Shown here in pieces: positions 43,395 to 53,692 of a stretch of 64,000 nt of DNA. Position 1 is the first letter of the stretch, and each line of letters starts with the position of its first letter. The notes under the pieces were generated by a model. It searched no databases. It was not told where the DNA came from and saw only the letters and a list, made by a program, of their open reading frames with translations. A program made the position numbers and the translations under genes. Source of the stretch: Streptomyces sp. CB02366. Lineage in GTDB: Bacteria; Actinomycetota; Actinomycetes; Streptomycetales; Streptomycetaceae. The DNA lies in assembly GCF_001905905.1 (NCBI RefSeq), contig NZ_LIVT01000005.1:186001-250000 (forward strand), written 5' to 3'.

Positions 43395-44693
43395 ATGTGG
43401 CGAACGGGCTTGGCGAGGAGGGCGTTCGTGCTCGGCGCGGCCGGGCTGCTGGCGGCGATGACGACGAGCGGCGACGCGATCGCCTCCCCGGTGGAGAGGA
43501 AGGGGGGCGGCGGCCTGCCGGAGGCGGCGCCGGGCCAGGTGCGGGGCATGTGGATCGCCACGGTCGCCAACATCGACTGGCCGTCCAAACCGGGGCTCAC
43601 AGCCGCCCGGCAGGAGTCCGAACTGCTCGCGTACCTGGACCGGGCGGTGGAGCTGCGGCTCAACACGGTGGTGCTCCAGGTCCGGCCGACCGCCGACGCC
43701 CTGTGGCCCTCGCCCCACGAACCGTGGGCCGCCTGCCTCACCGGCGCCCAGGGCGAGGACCCGGGCTGGGATCCGTTGGGCACGGCGGTGCGCGCCGCGC
43801 ACGACCGGGGCCTTGAGCTGCACGCCTGGTTCAACCCCTACCGGGTGGCGAACCACACCGACCCGTCTCGGTTGATCGCCTCCCACCCCGCCAGGAAGCA
43901 TCCCGACTGGGTCGTGCCGTACGGCGGGAAGCTCTACTACAACCCGGGGCTGCCGGAGGTCCGCCGTTTCGTCCAGGACGCGATGCTGGACGCCGTCCGC
44001 CGCTACGACATCGATGCGGTGCACTGGGACGACTACTTCTACCCCTACCCGGTGGCCGGGCAGTCCTTCGACGACGACGCGGAGTTCGAGCGGTACGGGG
44101 GCGGGTTCGCCAACCGGGCGGCCTGGCGGCGCGACAACATCGACCGGCTCGTCCGCGAGACGGGCGAGCGCATCCGGGCGATCAAGCCGCAGGTCCGCTT
44201 CGGCGTCAGCCCCTTCGCGGTCTGGCGCAACGCGGCCACCGACCCGAAGGGATCGGACACCCGGGCGGGCGTGCAGACCTACGACGACCTCTACGCCGAC
44301 ACCCGCAAGTGGGTCAGGAAGGAGTGGGTCGACTACATCTGCCCCCAGATCTACTGGCACATCGGGCAGAGCGCCGCCGACTACGCCAAGGTCCTCGACT
44401 GGTGGAGCCGCACCGTCCGGGGGACCGGCGTCGATCTGTACGTGGGCGAGGCGCTGTACAAGGCGGGCGACCCGGCCCAGGCGGAGGCGTGGCAGGACCC
44501 GGCGGAACTCTCCCGCCACCTCACCCTCGGCAAGAACCACGAGGAGGTGGGCGGCCACGTCTACTTCTCCGGCAAGAGCGTGCTGGCGGACCGGATCGGC
44601 GCGATGCGGCGGGTGGTGGCCGACCACTACGCGGACCGCGTCCGGCGCTCCCCGGACCGGGGGAGGGGCCACCCGCGGAGGGGCCGGCCGTAG
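43395..44693 (+). CDS. GH10-like secreted protein with Tat signal
   Basis: The N-terminus has a twin-arginine signal (LARRAFVLGAAGLLA), so export of the folded protein is likely. The rest is the glycosyl hydrolase-like 10 domain (formerly DUF187), with GMWIATVANIDWPS, LHAWFNPYRVA, AVHWDDYFYPYP and YICPQIYWHIGQS. Related proteins cleave denuded peptidoglycan or other glycans, with acidic residues of the WDDYFYP block as candidates for catalysis. The length of 432 residues is normal. It is divergent from the dehydrogenase. Confidence 0.9.
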   Translation: MWRTGLARRAFVLGAAGLLAAMTTSGDAIASPVERKGGGGLPEAAPGQVRGMWIATVANIDWPSKPGLTAARQESELLAYLDRAVELRLNTVVLQVRPTADALWPSPHEPWAACLTGAQGEDPGWDPLGTAVRAAHDRGLELHAWFNPYRVANHTDPSRLIASHPARKHPDWVVPYGGKLYYNPGLPEVRRFVQDAMLDAVRRYDIDAVHWDDYFYPYPVAGQSFDDDAEFERYGGGFANRAAWRRDNIDRLVRETGERIRAIKPQVRFGVSPFAVWRNAATDPKGSDTRAGVQTYDDLYADTRKWVRKEWVDYICPQIYWHIGQSAADYAKVLDWWSRTVRGTGVDLYVGEALYKAGDPAQAEAWQDPAELSRHLTLGKNHEEVGGHVYFSGKSVLADRIGAMRRVVADHYADRVRRSPDRGRGHPRRGRP

Positions 44694-44718
44694 AGGGGCC
44701 CGGGGCGGACCCGCCGCC

Positions 44719-44763
44719 CCCGTCCGGCGCGTCCGGAGCCCGTCTCCGGACGCGCCGGACGGG
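44719..44763. terminator. Bidirectional terminator (19-bp stem)
   Basis: A perfect 19-bp inverted repeat (44719-44737 with 44745-44763) with a 7-base loop lies between the GH10-like gene and the convergent DUF1918 gene. It can serve both. Confidence 0.88.
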
Positions 44764-44790
44764 CCTTCGCCCCGTGATCCGTCGCCGTTC

Positions 44791-45003
44791 CTACTGCGGC
44801 CGCCGCCCGTCCCGCGTCGTCCCGCGGGGCTGGACGACGCTGTCGGGACCGGGTGACATCAGGGATTCATGACCGTCGTCGAAGCGGAGCCGGTACGGGG
44901 GAGCGCCCCCGTCGCCGAGCACCTCGACGATCTCCGCGACCCGGTCGTGCTGCCCCACGGTCCTGCCGTGCGTCAGCAGCCGGTCGCCCTTGTGTGCCTC
45001 CAT
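44791..45003 (-). CDS. DUF1918 protein
   Basis: This 70-residue protein matches the DUF1918 pattern: GDRLLTHGRTVGQHDRVAEIVEVLGDGGAPPYRLRF followed by DGHESLMSPGPDSVV. The fold is a small beta barrel and the function is unknown. It starts at ATG with GAGG upstream. Confidence 0.88.
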   Translation of the reverse strand: MEAHKGDRLLTHGRTVGQHDRVAEIVEVLGDGGAPPYRLRFDDGHESLMSPGPDSVVQPRGTTRDGRRPQ

Positions 45004-45069
45004 CGGGAGCCACCTCCTCGCAGAGGGAGACGGGCCCGTCCGGTGAAGACGGTGCCCATGTCGACAAGT

Positions 45070-46093
<1,024 letters not shown>

Positions 46094-46095
<2 letters not shown>

Positions 46096-47548
46096 GCAAG
46101 AGCGTAGCAGCGTCGCCGAACTGGCCACTTCTCTACGGGCTGAGCTGGACCGCTACTCTCCAGGTGGAAAGCTCCCGTCCAGTCGGGCCCTCGTCGAACG
46201 GTTCCGGGTCAGCCCCGTCACCGTCTCCCGTGCCATCGCCCAGCTGGCCGCCGAAGGACTCGTCACCACCCGCCCCGGCTCCGGCGCCTTCCGGGCGCAT
46301 CCCCGCACCGAGCCGGCCGCCCCGGGCGACACGTCCTGGCAGGAGGTCTCGCTGAGCGGCGACGGAGGGCCCGAGGCGGTCCCCCGTACGGTCGACGCCT
46401 CCGGGGTGCTGGTCACGCTCGCCGCACCGCCGCCCGGCGTCATCGAGTTCAACGGCGGTTACCTCCACGCCTCGCTCCAGCCCGAGCGGGCGCTCTCCGC
46501 GGCCCTGGCCCGCGCGGGCCGCAGGCCGGGGGCCTGGGGCCGGCCCCCGGCGGACGGCCTGCCCGAGCTGCGGTCCTGGTTCGCCCGTGAGATCGGTCCC
46601 GCCGTCTCCGGGGCCGACGTCCTGATCACCGCGGGCGGCCAGAGCGCCCTGGCCACCGCCCTGCGCGCGCTCGCCCCGCCCGGCGCCCCGGTGCTCGTGG
46701 AGTCGCCCACCTACCCCGGGATGCTCGCCGCCGCCCGTGCCACCGGCCTGCGTCCCGTCCCCGTCCCGATGGACGCCGACGGGGTCCGCCCCGACCTGCT
46801 CGCCGACGCGTTCCGGGCCACCGGCGCCCGGGTCTTCGTCACCCAGCCGCTCTTCCAGAACCCCACCGGGGCGGTCCTCGCCCCCGCCCGGCGCCCCGAG
46901 GTGCTGGCCATCGCCCGGGCGGCCGGGGCGTTCGTCGTCGAGGACGACTTCGCCCGGCGGCTCGTCCACGACGACGCCGGGCCGCTCCCCGCACCGCTGG
47001 CCGCCGACGACCCCGACGGCGTCGTCGTCCACGTCTGCTCGCTGACCAAGGTGACCTCGCCCAGCCTGCGGGTCGGTGCGCTGGCCGCCCGGGGGCCGGT
47101 ACTGGAACGGCTGCGGGCCATCCAGGTCGTGGACAGCTTCTTCGTGCCCCGGCCGCTCCAGGAAGCCGCGCTGGAGCTCGTCGGCTCCCCGTCCTGGGGC
47201 CGCCACCTGGCCGCCGTCGCCACCGAACTGCGCCACCGCCGTACAGCGATGGCGGCCGCCCTGACCGCCGAGCTTCCCGAGGTCGCGCCGCCGCACCTCC
47301 CGGCGGGCGGCGGCAGCCTCTGGCTCCGGCTCCCGGGCGGCTGCGCGGGGACGGACGCCGACGAGCCCGCCGTCGTCGCCGCCGCCCTGCGCGCCTCGGT
47401 CGCCATCGCCCCCGGCCGCCCCTACTTCTGCGCCGAGCCCCCGGCCGGACACGTCCGCCTGAGCTTCGCCGCGGTCTCCGGAGCGGGCGAGATCGCGGAG
47501 GGTGTCCGCCGGCTGCGCACGGCGTTCGACCGGCTGTCGGGCGACTGA
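46094..47548 (+). CDS. MocR-type PLP-dependent transcriptional regulator
   Basis: A GntR winged helix (about residues 5-70, with KLPSSRALVERFRVSPVTVSRAIAQLAAEGLVTTRPGSGAF) is joined to a class I aminotransferase-like domain. The PLP lysine is in CSLTKVTSPSLRVG and the cofactor-contact residues in QPLFQNPTGAVL and VVEDDFARRL. MocR proteins usually sense an amine or PLP and control a divergent gene, here the EamA transporter. No ribosome-binding site is evident, in line with a leaderless start. Confidence 0.92.
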
Positions 47549-47610
47549 GGGCCGCGCCCGGGCCCGCAAGCCCCCTTGACCAAACAGACGTTCGGCCCGA
47601 CGATCCCGCC

Positions 47611-48186
47611 ATGACGCTTCGGGTCACCCTGGTCGCAGCGGCGCGCGGCTCCTCCCGAACGGCCGAACGCTTCGACGACGGCCGGCCGCTCGACGATGCC
47701 GGCCGGCACGAGGTGCGGTCCGTCGCCCCCGCGCTCGTCCCCCTCGGCGCGGCCGAGCTGCGCTACTGCTCGCCCACCCCGCGCAGCCGGGCCACCGGGA
47801 ACGCCCTCGGCTTCGCGCCGATGGTCCAGCCGGCCCTGCGCGACTGGGACATGGGGCGCTGGCGCGGACTGACCCTGGGCGAGGCGACCGCCCGGGAACC
47901 GGCCGCCGTCGGCCTCTGGCTCACCGACCCGCGCAGTGCCCCGCACGGCGGTGAGACCATGCTCGACTTCATCGGGCGGGTGGGCGGCTGGCTCGACACC
48001 CGCCCCGCGGACGACATCCTCGCCGTCGCCGTCGCCGAACCCGCCGTGATCCGGGCCGCCCTCCTCTACGCCCTGAACGCGCCGCCCTCCGCGTACTGGA
48101 ACCTGGACGTCCGCCCGCTGTCCGCCATCACGCTGACCGGCCTGCCGGGCCGCTGGGTCCTGTGCCTGGAGCCGGGCGTCCGCTGA
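47611..48186 (+). CDS. Histidine phosphatase superfamily member lacking the histidines
   Basis: The overall pattern is that of the CobC/phosphoglycerate mutase branch: RPLDDAGRHEV, LRYCSPTPRSRATGNALGF, MGRWRGLTLGEA and GGETMLDFIGRVGGWL. The first motif, normally RHG, reads ARGSS, and the second catalytic histidine, normally in a H-GG-IR context, is replaced in AVAEPAVIRAAL. It therefore seems to be a pseudoenzyme or to act by another mechanism. Similar proteins occur in other streptomycetes as far as I remember, so the change is not a local defect. Confidence 0.82.
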   Translation: MTLRVTLVAAARGSSRTAERFDDGRPLDDAGRHEVRSVAPALVPLGAAELRYCSPTPRSRATGNALGFAPMVQPALRDWDMGRWRGLTLGEATAREPAAVGLWLTDPRSAPHGGETMLDFIGRVGGWLDTRPADDILAVAVAEPAVIRAALLYALNAPPSAYWNLDVRPLSAITLTGLPGRWVLCLEPGVR

Positions 48187-48282
48187 GCCGGAAAGCGGGC
48201 GCGGCCCGGCGGAAACCGGACATCCCACGTGCCGGCCAACCCGGGTTTCGCCTGCGGACGCCAGGAATGTGAGGATGTCACC

Positions 48283-48780
48283 ATGACAACCAAGGTCTAC
48301 TTCGACATCACCATCGACGACGCGCCCGCAGGGCGGATCACGTTCAACCTGTTCGACGACGTCGTCCCCAAGACGACGGAGAACTTCCGCGCGCTCGCCA
48401 CCGGCGAGAAGGGCTTCGGCTACGCCGGCTCGTCCTTCCACCGCGTCATCACCGACTTCATGCTCCAGGGCGGCGACTTCACGCGCGGCGACGGCACCGG
48501 CGGCAAGAGCATCTACGGCGAGAAGTTCGCCGACGAGAACTTCAAGCTCAAGCACGACCGCGTGGGCCTGCTCTCGATGGCCAACGCCGGTCCGAACACC
48601 AACGGCTCGCAGTTCTTCATCACCACCGTGCTCACCCCGTGGCTGGACGGCAAGCACGTGGTCTTCGGCGAGGTCGCCGACGAGGACGGCATGGCCCTGG
48701 TCCGCAAGATCGAGGCGCTCGGCTCCCCCAGCGGCCGCACCCGCGCCAAGGTCACCATCGCCGAGTCCGGCGTTCTCTGA
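48283..48780 (+). CDS. Cyclophilin-type peptidyl-prolyl isomerase
   Basis: This cytoplasmic cyclophilin catalyses proline isomerisation during protein folding. The motifs SSFHRVITDFMLQGGDF, MANAGPNTNGSQFFITT and WLDGKHVVFGEV contain the active-site Arg, Phe, Gln and Trp. The length is 165 residues and there is no signal. It starts at ATG behind GAGGATG. Confidence 0.96.
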   Translation: MTTKVYFDITIDDAPAGRITFNLFDDVVPKTTENFRALATGEKGFGYAGSSFHRVITDFMLQGGDFTRGDGTGGKSIYGEKFADENFKLKHDRVGLLSMANAGPNTNGSQFFITTVLTPWLDGKHVVFGEVADEDGMALVRKIEALGSPSGRTRAKVTIAESGVL

Positions 48781-49288
48781 CCGAGCCCCCGACCGGTCTG
48801 CGACCGCTCCGGTTTCCGACGGGCCCGTGGCAGGACCGCTTCCCCGCGTACGTGTACGCGCCGGGGGAGCGGACCGGCCGCGGGCCCGCGGCATGCGCCC
48901 GCCCCGACCCCGGTGCCGCCCCGAGGCCGGGCGGGACCGACGTGTCCACGATGGGGGGAGGGGGCGATGCGGCGTTACGCGGGCCGCCCGGGGACCGGGC
49001 GCATCCCTTCGCGAACACCGCACCGACAGCGGCGGGCCGGGGGACGGGCTCCGGCTGTGCCGTCGGCCTGTGCGGCGGACGGAAAATCCGAGGGGAGGCG
49101 TTCAGCGAGGACGCCCGGGAGACGGCCGGGACGCCGCAGCGGGCGGTGAACCCGGACGAGCCGTCCCGGGGGCGGGGGCGCCGCTCCCGACGCCGTCCCG
49201 GCCGGACGCTGAGCGGCTGCCGAGAAGCGGGCGGCTGTCGGCGGCCGGGCCGCACACGGGCCCCGCTCGGCCGGACCGCCGCTGGTCC
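48781..49288. other. Gene-free region after the cyclophilin gene
   Basis: About 500 bases hold no supported gene. A short inverted repeat CGCGTAC-GT-GTACGCG (48845-48860), extended by CCC and GGG with a small bulge, could be the cyclophilin terminator. The rest is G/C-rich with no element that I recognise. Confidence 0.5.
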
Positions 49289-49690
49289 TTACTCCTGACC
49301 GGCGGCCCGCGCGGCCCGCTCGGCGTTGCGCTCCTTGATGCGAGCGGCCTCCTTGCGCACCTCCGCCTGCGTGGCGCGCTCCTGCCGCAGCCACTCCGGC
49401 ATCTCGTCCTTCAGCGCCTCGATCTGCTCGGTGGTGAGCGGCTCGGTGACCCCGCCGCGGGCGAGCCCCGCGATGGAGACGCCGAGCTTCGCGGCGACGA
49501 CCGGGCGGGGGTGCGGGCCGGTGCGGCGCAGCTCCACGAGCCAGGCGGGCGGGTCGGTCTGGAGGGCGTTCAGCTCGGTGCGGGAGACGGCACCCTCCTG
49601 GAACTCGGCGGGGGTGGCCTGGAGGTACACACCCAGCTTCTTCGCCGCCGTGGCGGGCTTCATGGACTGGGCGGTCTTGTGCGACGTCAT
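49289..49690 (-). CDS. DUF5997 protein
   Basis: This 133-residue protein matches DUF5997: KPATAAKKLGVYLQATPAEFQ, then AALQT-like PPAWLVELRRTGPHPRPVVAAKLGVSIAGLARGG, and an Arg/Glu-rich C-terminal helix. The central part looks like a DNA-binding helical unit, but the function is unknown. It is divergent from a LysR-type effector-binding protein across 58 bases, a pairing seen in other actinobacteria as I recall. Confidence 0.85.
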   Translation of the reverse strand: MTSHKTAQSMKPATAAKKLGVYLQATPAEFQEGAVSRTELNALQTDPPAWLVELRRTGPHPRPVVAAKLGVSIAGLARGGVTEPLTTEQIEALKDEMPEWLRQERATQAEVRKEAARIKERNAERAARAAGQE

Positions 49691-49748
49691 GGGTCCAGGG
49701 TATCGACCATGGGACATACCTCCGACCACCGACCGGTAGCCTGACCTC

Positions 49749-50579
49749 GTGACAGGCTCGGACACCCCCTCATCCTTCAGACTCGCGTACGTCCCCGGCG
49801 TGACGCCCACCAAGTGGGTGAGGGTCTGGCACGAGCGGCTGCCCCGCACCCCGCTGGAGCTCGTCCAGGCCACCGCGGCCGACGCCCCGGGACTGCTGGT
49901 GGACGGCGGAGCCGACGCCGGTCTCGTACGGCTGCCGGTCGACCGGTCCGTCCTGAGCGCGATCCCCCTCTACACCGAGACGACCGTCGTCGTGATCCCC
50001 AAGGACCACGTGGCGACCGCCGCCGAGGAGGTGTCGCTCGACGATCTGTCCGACGAGATCGTGCTGCACCCCCTCGACGACGTCCTCGGCTGGGATTCCC
50101 CGCCCGGCCGCCCCGCCTTCGAGCGCCCGGCGACCACGGCGGACGCGGTCGAGCTGGTCGCGGCGGGCGTGGGCGTCCTGCTCGTCCCGCAGTCCCTGGC
50201 CCGCCTGCACCACCGCAAGGACCTCACCTACCGGCCGGTCCGGGAAGCCCCCGAGTCGCGGATCGCGCTGTCCTGGCCCGAGGCGGAGACCACCCCCGAC
50301 CTGGTGGAGGAGTTCATCGGGATCGTCCGGGGCCGGACCGTCAACAGCACCCGGGGCCGCGTGGGCGCCGAACGGCAGCGCCCCACGGAGAAGGCCAAGG
50401 AGAAGGCCGGGGACAAGCAGCGGTCCGGCGGGTCGGACGGCGCCCGGCAGAAGCCCGCGGCGGGCGGGAAGCCCTCCTCGGGCGGGCGCTCCGCCCAGCG
50501 TGCCGGAGGCCGCGGCGGACAGGGCGGCAAGCGCACGGGCGGCCAGAGCGGCAAGCGCGGGAAGCCGCGCGGCCGGTAG
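49749..50579 (+). CDS. LysR substrate-binding domain protein without HTH
   Basis: Residues 1-205 form a LysR-type effector-binding domain (SFRLAYVPGVTPTKWVRVW, AVELVAAGVGVLLVPQSLARLHH) with no helix-turn-helix in front. The last 75 residues are a basic Lys/Arg/Gly/Ser tail. Without its own DNA-binding head it may work with the divergent DUF5997 protein. The alternative is a stand-alone small-molecule receptor with nucleic-acid affinity through the tail. Confidence 0.88.
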   Translation: MTGSDTPSSFRLAYVPGVTPTKWVRVWHERLPRTPLELVQATAADAPGLLVDGGADAGLVRLPVDRSVLSAIPLYTETTVVVIPKDHVATAAEEVSLDDLSDEIVLHPLDDVLGWDSPPGRPAFERPATTADAVELVAAGVGVLLVPQSLARLHHRKDLTYRPVREAPESRIALSWPEAETTPDLVEEFIGIVRGRTVNSTRGRVGAERQRPTEKAKEKAGDKQRSGGSDGARQKPAAGGKPSSGGRSAQRAGGRGGQGGKRTGGQSGKRGKPRGR

Positions 50580-50691
50580 CGCACCGAGCGGCCCGGTCCC
50601 CGCGGTCCCGGCCGGGCGCCCGAGGAACGCCACCCCGCGCCGGTTCGCTCGTTGATGGGGCGACCGCCGTACGCAGGGGAGCGCCCGTCCG

Positions 50692-52083
50692 ATGCCGAAC
50701 ATCCGCAGAACCCAGCACCGTGGCCTCATCGGGATGCTGCTCGTCGCCGTGGTCTTCACCGGCCTCCAGCTGACGGCGGTCACGGGACGAGCCTCGCCCG
50801 ACACCAAGAACTACCTCTCCTACGCTCTGAGCCTCAGCGGTGAGAGCCGTGCGGAGGCGGGCCGCCGGGCCGTCGCGTACACGTGCGAGAGCGCGCGGCA
50901 CGCGCCTTCGCCCACGATCCCCTGGACCAGCGGGAAGGCGCCGGGGGAGACCGGGGAGCAGTGCGTGCGCCGGCTGAACGACTCGATGGCGTACTGGACC
51001 CGGCGGGGAAACACGTCCGGCATGACGGCGCCGTTCGCCAACCGGCGGTTCATGGCCATCTTCGAGGCCAGGCCGGGCTACCCGCTGTTCCTGGTCCCCT
51101 TCGTGACGGTCCTCGGGGTGACGTGGGGCCTCTGGCTGGCCGGCCTCCTCGTCGCGCTCGCCGGAAGCGTCTGCGTCCTGCTCACTCTCCGCGCGGCGGG
51201 CGCTTCCCGGCGCGCCGGCCTGGCCGGGCAGGCGCTGTACCTCGCCCTGCCCACCGGCACCGTCGCCATGAACCCCCTGAGCGACGGGCTCTCCCTGGCG
51301 CTCGGCACGGCGGTCGTCCTCGGCTGCACGCTGCTGCTGCGGGACCGGCCGACCGGTACGCCCCGTACCGCCGGGCCCCGTGCGAGCGCGGGGCGATGGG
51401 CGGGCGCGGCCGGGCCCCGTACCGGCGTGGCGCTCGTCGTGGGCGGGCTCGCGCTGATGTTCCCCGTCCGCTACTCGCAGGCACTGCTGCTGGCGGCCGC
51501 TCTGGCGGCCGTCCTCCTGATCCGGGCGGCGTGGCTCCACCGGAAGGGGCGGCGGCCCGCTCCCGTGCTCCGGGCGGCCGGACTGTGCGGGGTGCTGGCG
51601 GTGCTCGTCCACGCCGGTGCGCACCTCCTGTCCTGGCCGATGGGCCAGGACAGCGCCCAGGACCTGCTGACCCATCACTACCAGCGCCCCGACCGGCCCG
51701 ACCCCTGGCCCGAGTTCTTCGCCCGGGAGCGGGTCTTCTGGTCGGCCTGGCTCCGGCTCCAGGCGAGCCGGCCGGTCCTGCCCGCCCTGCTCGCGCTCTC
51801 CGCCTGGGCCCTGCTGAGACGGCGATCGGCGGTGCTGCCGGTGGCCGTGGCCGCCGCGGCGGCCGGCCTCCTCAACCAGGCGGGCCACCCGAACCTGGAC
51901 CAGCTGCTCGGCCACCGCCTCATCGTGTTCGTCTGGCTGCTGCCCGTCCTGGCGGTCCCCCTGCTCCTGGACCGGCCGCGGACCGAGGGAGCCTCACCGC
52001 TCCCCGCGCAGCCGGAGAAGGTAGGCGGCGGTCAGCGCGACGGCGCGGTCCGCGTCGTCCAGCAGGCGGGTGAGGGCGCGTGA
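50692..52083 (+). CDS. Multi-pass membrane protein, possibly glycosyltransferase-like
   Basis: This 463-residue protein has an N-terminal membrane segment, an outer loop of about 85 residues, and then eight to nine further membrane segments. The large first loop with RPGYPLFLVPFV behind it is reminiscent of GT-C glycosyltransferases, but no clear catalytic motif is visible. Its 3' end overlaps the convergent MerR gene by 90 bases, which is unusual; the last 30 residues, low in hydrophobicity, lie in the overlap. Confidence 0.75.
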   Translation: MPNIRRTQHRGLIGMLLVAVVFTGLQLTAVTGRASPDTKNYLSYALSLSGESRAEAGRRAVAYTCESARHAPSPTIPWTSGKAPGETGEQCVRRLNDSMAYWTRRGNTSGMTAPFANRRFMAIFEARPGYPLFLVPFVTVLGVTWGLWLAGLLVALAGSVCVLLTLRAAGASRRAGLAGQALYLALPTGTVAMNPLSDGLSLALGTAVVLGCTLLLRDRPTGTPRTAGPRASAGRWAGAAGPRTGVALVVGGLALMFPVRYSQALLLAAALAAVLLIRAAWLHRKGRRPAPVLRAAGLCGVLAVLVHAGAHLLSWPMGQDSAQDLLTHHYQRPDRPDPWPEFFARERVFWSAWLRLQASRPVLPALLALSAWALLRRRSAVLPVAVAAAAAGLLNQAGHPNLDQLLGHRLIVFVWLLPVLAVPLLLDRPRTEGASPLPAQPEKVGGGQRDGAVRVVQQAGEGA

Positions 52084-52986
52084 GGCCGTAGCCCCCGGGA
52101 TACCCGCCAGCGCCTGGGTCAGCCGTCCGCGCGCGGGCGCCCCGGTGGCGTCCTGGTCCAGCCGGCCGACGAGGAGGGAGGCGATCCGGTCCGCCGCGTC
52201 CCCGGCGGCCAGGACGTGCAGAGCGTCCGCCGCTTCGGTGTCGTTCTCCCCGGCGGCGATCAGGTCCACGAGCACCGGGACCGCCGCCGCTTCGCCCCGG
52301 GCCCCGAGCGTCAGGGCGGCGTGGCCGCGGACCACGGCGTCGGGGCTCGCGACGGCGGCCCGCAGCACGGCGTCCGCCTCGTCGCCGGGCAGCTCGGCGA
52401 GGGCCCGCACGGCACGTTCCCGTACGGCCCCCACCGGGGAGTCGAGCCCCTGGGCCAGCAGGGCCGTGCCGCCGCCCGAGCGTGCCAGGGCCCACCGGAG
52501 GGCCCCGGAGACGTACGGGTCGCTCTCCCCGAGCGCCGCCTCGGCCAGGGCCTCGGCCGGGACGTCGTCGGCCGAGGCCAGGGCCGCCCGGTGGCGGGCG
52601 GCGGCGTTCTCGTCCCCGAGGGCCCGCAGGAGGGCGAGGACCTGAAGGACCTCCTCCCAGCCGGCCGGTTCCCGGGCGTGGACCCGGTGCAGCCGGGTGA
52701 GCAGCTCGGTCTCCGCGGCGATGCGCTCGCGCGTGCGGCGGATGAGGTCGTCGACGAGCGCCGAAGGCGTGAAGCCGGGGTCGTCGAGGGCGCGCCCGAT
52801 CTCCCGCAGAGACAGCCCCAGCGCGCGCAGGCTCTCGATGTGGAAGATCCGCCGGATGTCCTCCCCGGAGTACTCCCGGTAGCCGGAGCCGGTGCGGCCC
52901 GAGGGCCGTACCAGGCCGAGCGACTCGTAGTGCCGGAGCATGCGGGCGCTGACGCCGGACCGCCGCGCGACCTCACCGATCAACAC
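51994..52986 (-). CDS. MerR regulator with HEAT-repeat effector region
   Basis: The N-terminal MerR domain is complete (LIGEVARRSGVSARMLRHYESLGLVRP, then GYREYSGEDIRRIFHIESLRALGLSL) with a dimerisation helix to about residue 115. The remaining 210 residues are HEAT/PBS-lyase-type repeats such as PVGAVRERAVRALAELPGDEADAVLRAAV. This is an unusual effector part for a MerR protein. It begins three bases after the stop of another HEAT-repeat gene, so the two form an operon with a MerR-type promoter (53693-53723). Confidence 0.9.
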   Translation of the reverse strand: MLIGEVARRSGVSARMLRHYESLGLVRPSGRTGSGYREYSGEDIRRIFHIESLRALGLSLREIGRALDDPGFTPSALVDDLIRRTRERIAAETELLTRLHRVHAREPAGWEEVLQVLALLRALGDENAAARHRAALASADDVPAEALAEAALGESDPYVSGALRWALARSGGGTALLAQGLDSPVGAVRERAVRALAELPGDEADAVLRAAVASPDAVVRGHAALTLGARGEAAAVPVLVDLIAAGENDTEAADALHVLAAGDAADRIASLLVGRLDQDATGAPARGRLTQALAGIPGATASRALTRLLDDADRAVALTAAYLLRLRGER

Positions 52987-52989
52987 GCG

Positions 52990-53670
52990 CTACGCCCCTC
53001 CCTCGCCGCCGCCCGCCCCGCCGAGGGCCACGGCCCGCTCCGCCTCCTCCAGGGCGAAGGCGAATCCGGTGTCCGGCTCGTGCCACATCCGCTCGGTGGC
53101 GAGGGCGTGCGCGCGTACCGCCGGGTCGGGGGCCCGCCGCGCGTCCTCCAACGCCGGCGCCATCGCCCCGCCCAGGGCGATCAGCGCCTGGCTGAGGCTC
53201 AGCCGCGTCGCGCGTCCACCGCGCCCGAGCCCCGTCACCAGCACCGCCGCCAACGCGGCCTCCTCTCCTTCCGGTACGAGCAGGACCGCCGCCCGCCAGG
53301 CACTGCGCGCCACCTCCTCGTCGGCGTCGGTCAGTACGGCCCGTGTGATCGCCGACCACCCCCGGGGATCCCCGACCTTGGACAGGGTGTGCAGCGCCTG
53401 ACTCCGTGCCTGCGCCCGCTCCGAGCGGACCTCGCCGAGCAGCCGGGGCAGCGTGTCGGCGACCGGATGGCGGGTGAGCGCCCAGGTGAGCATGTCGCGG
53501 ACGAAGAACTCCGGCTCGACCGCGCACCTCTCGATCAGCCCTTCCACGCAATGCGGGGCCGGGGCCGAACCGATCACCAGAGCGGCGCGCAGCCGCACCG
53601 ACGCGTCCTCGTCCCGCAGCGCCCGCAGCGCCGCCCCCTCGTCCGTCCCCTGCCGTCCCGTGACCGTCAC
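52990..53670 (-). CDS. HEAT-repeat protein
   Basis: The 226 residues are mostly HEAT-like repeats (DEDASVRLRAALVIGSAPAPHCVEGLIERC, SQALHTLSKVGDPRGWSAITRAVLTDADEEVARSAWRA). GTG 53670 is supported by GAGGAGG eight bases before it. There is no signal or membrane segment. It is the first gene of an operon with a MerR regulator whose C-terminus also has HEAT repeats, so the two may bind each other or the same partner. The process they regulate is unknown. Confidence 0.85.
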   Translation of the reverse strand: MTVTGRQGTDEGAALRALRDEDASVRLRAALVIGSAPAPHCVEGLIERCAVEPEFFVRDMLTWALTRHPVADTLPRLLGEVRSERAQARSQALHTLSKVGDPRGWSAITRAVLTDADEEVARSAWRAAVLLVPEGEEAALAAVLVTGLGRGGRATRLSLSQALIALGGAMAPALEDARRAPDPAVRAHALATERMWHEPDTGFAFALEEAERAVALGGAGGGEGGA

Positions 53671-53692
53671 CGAGACCACCTCCTCGGTGGAC

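Noticed and set aside
42336..44672. Open minus-strand frame running far upstream of the dehydrogenase
   Set aside because: Only the part from 43205 down matches the 3-hydroxyacyl-CoA dehydrogenase family; the rest is opposite the GH10-like gene.
48752..49255. Possible minus-strand gene of 167 codons after the cyclophilin gene
   Set aside because: Composition is Pro/Arg/Ser-rich in the way of chance frames and there is no ribosome-binding site or motif.
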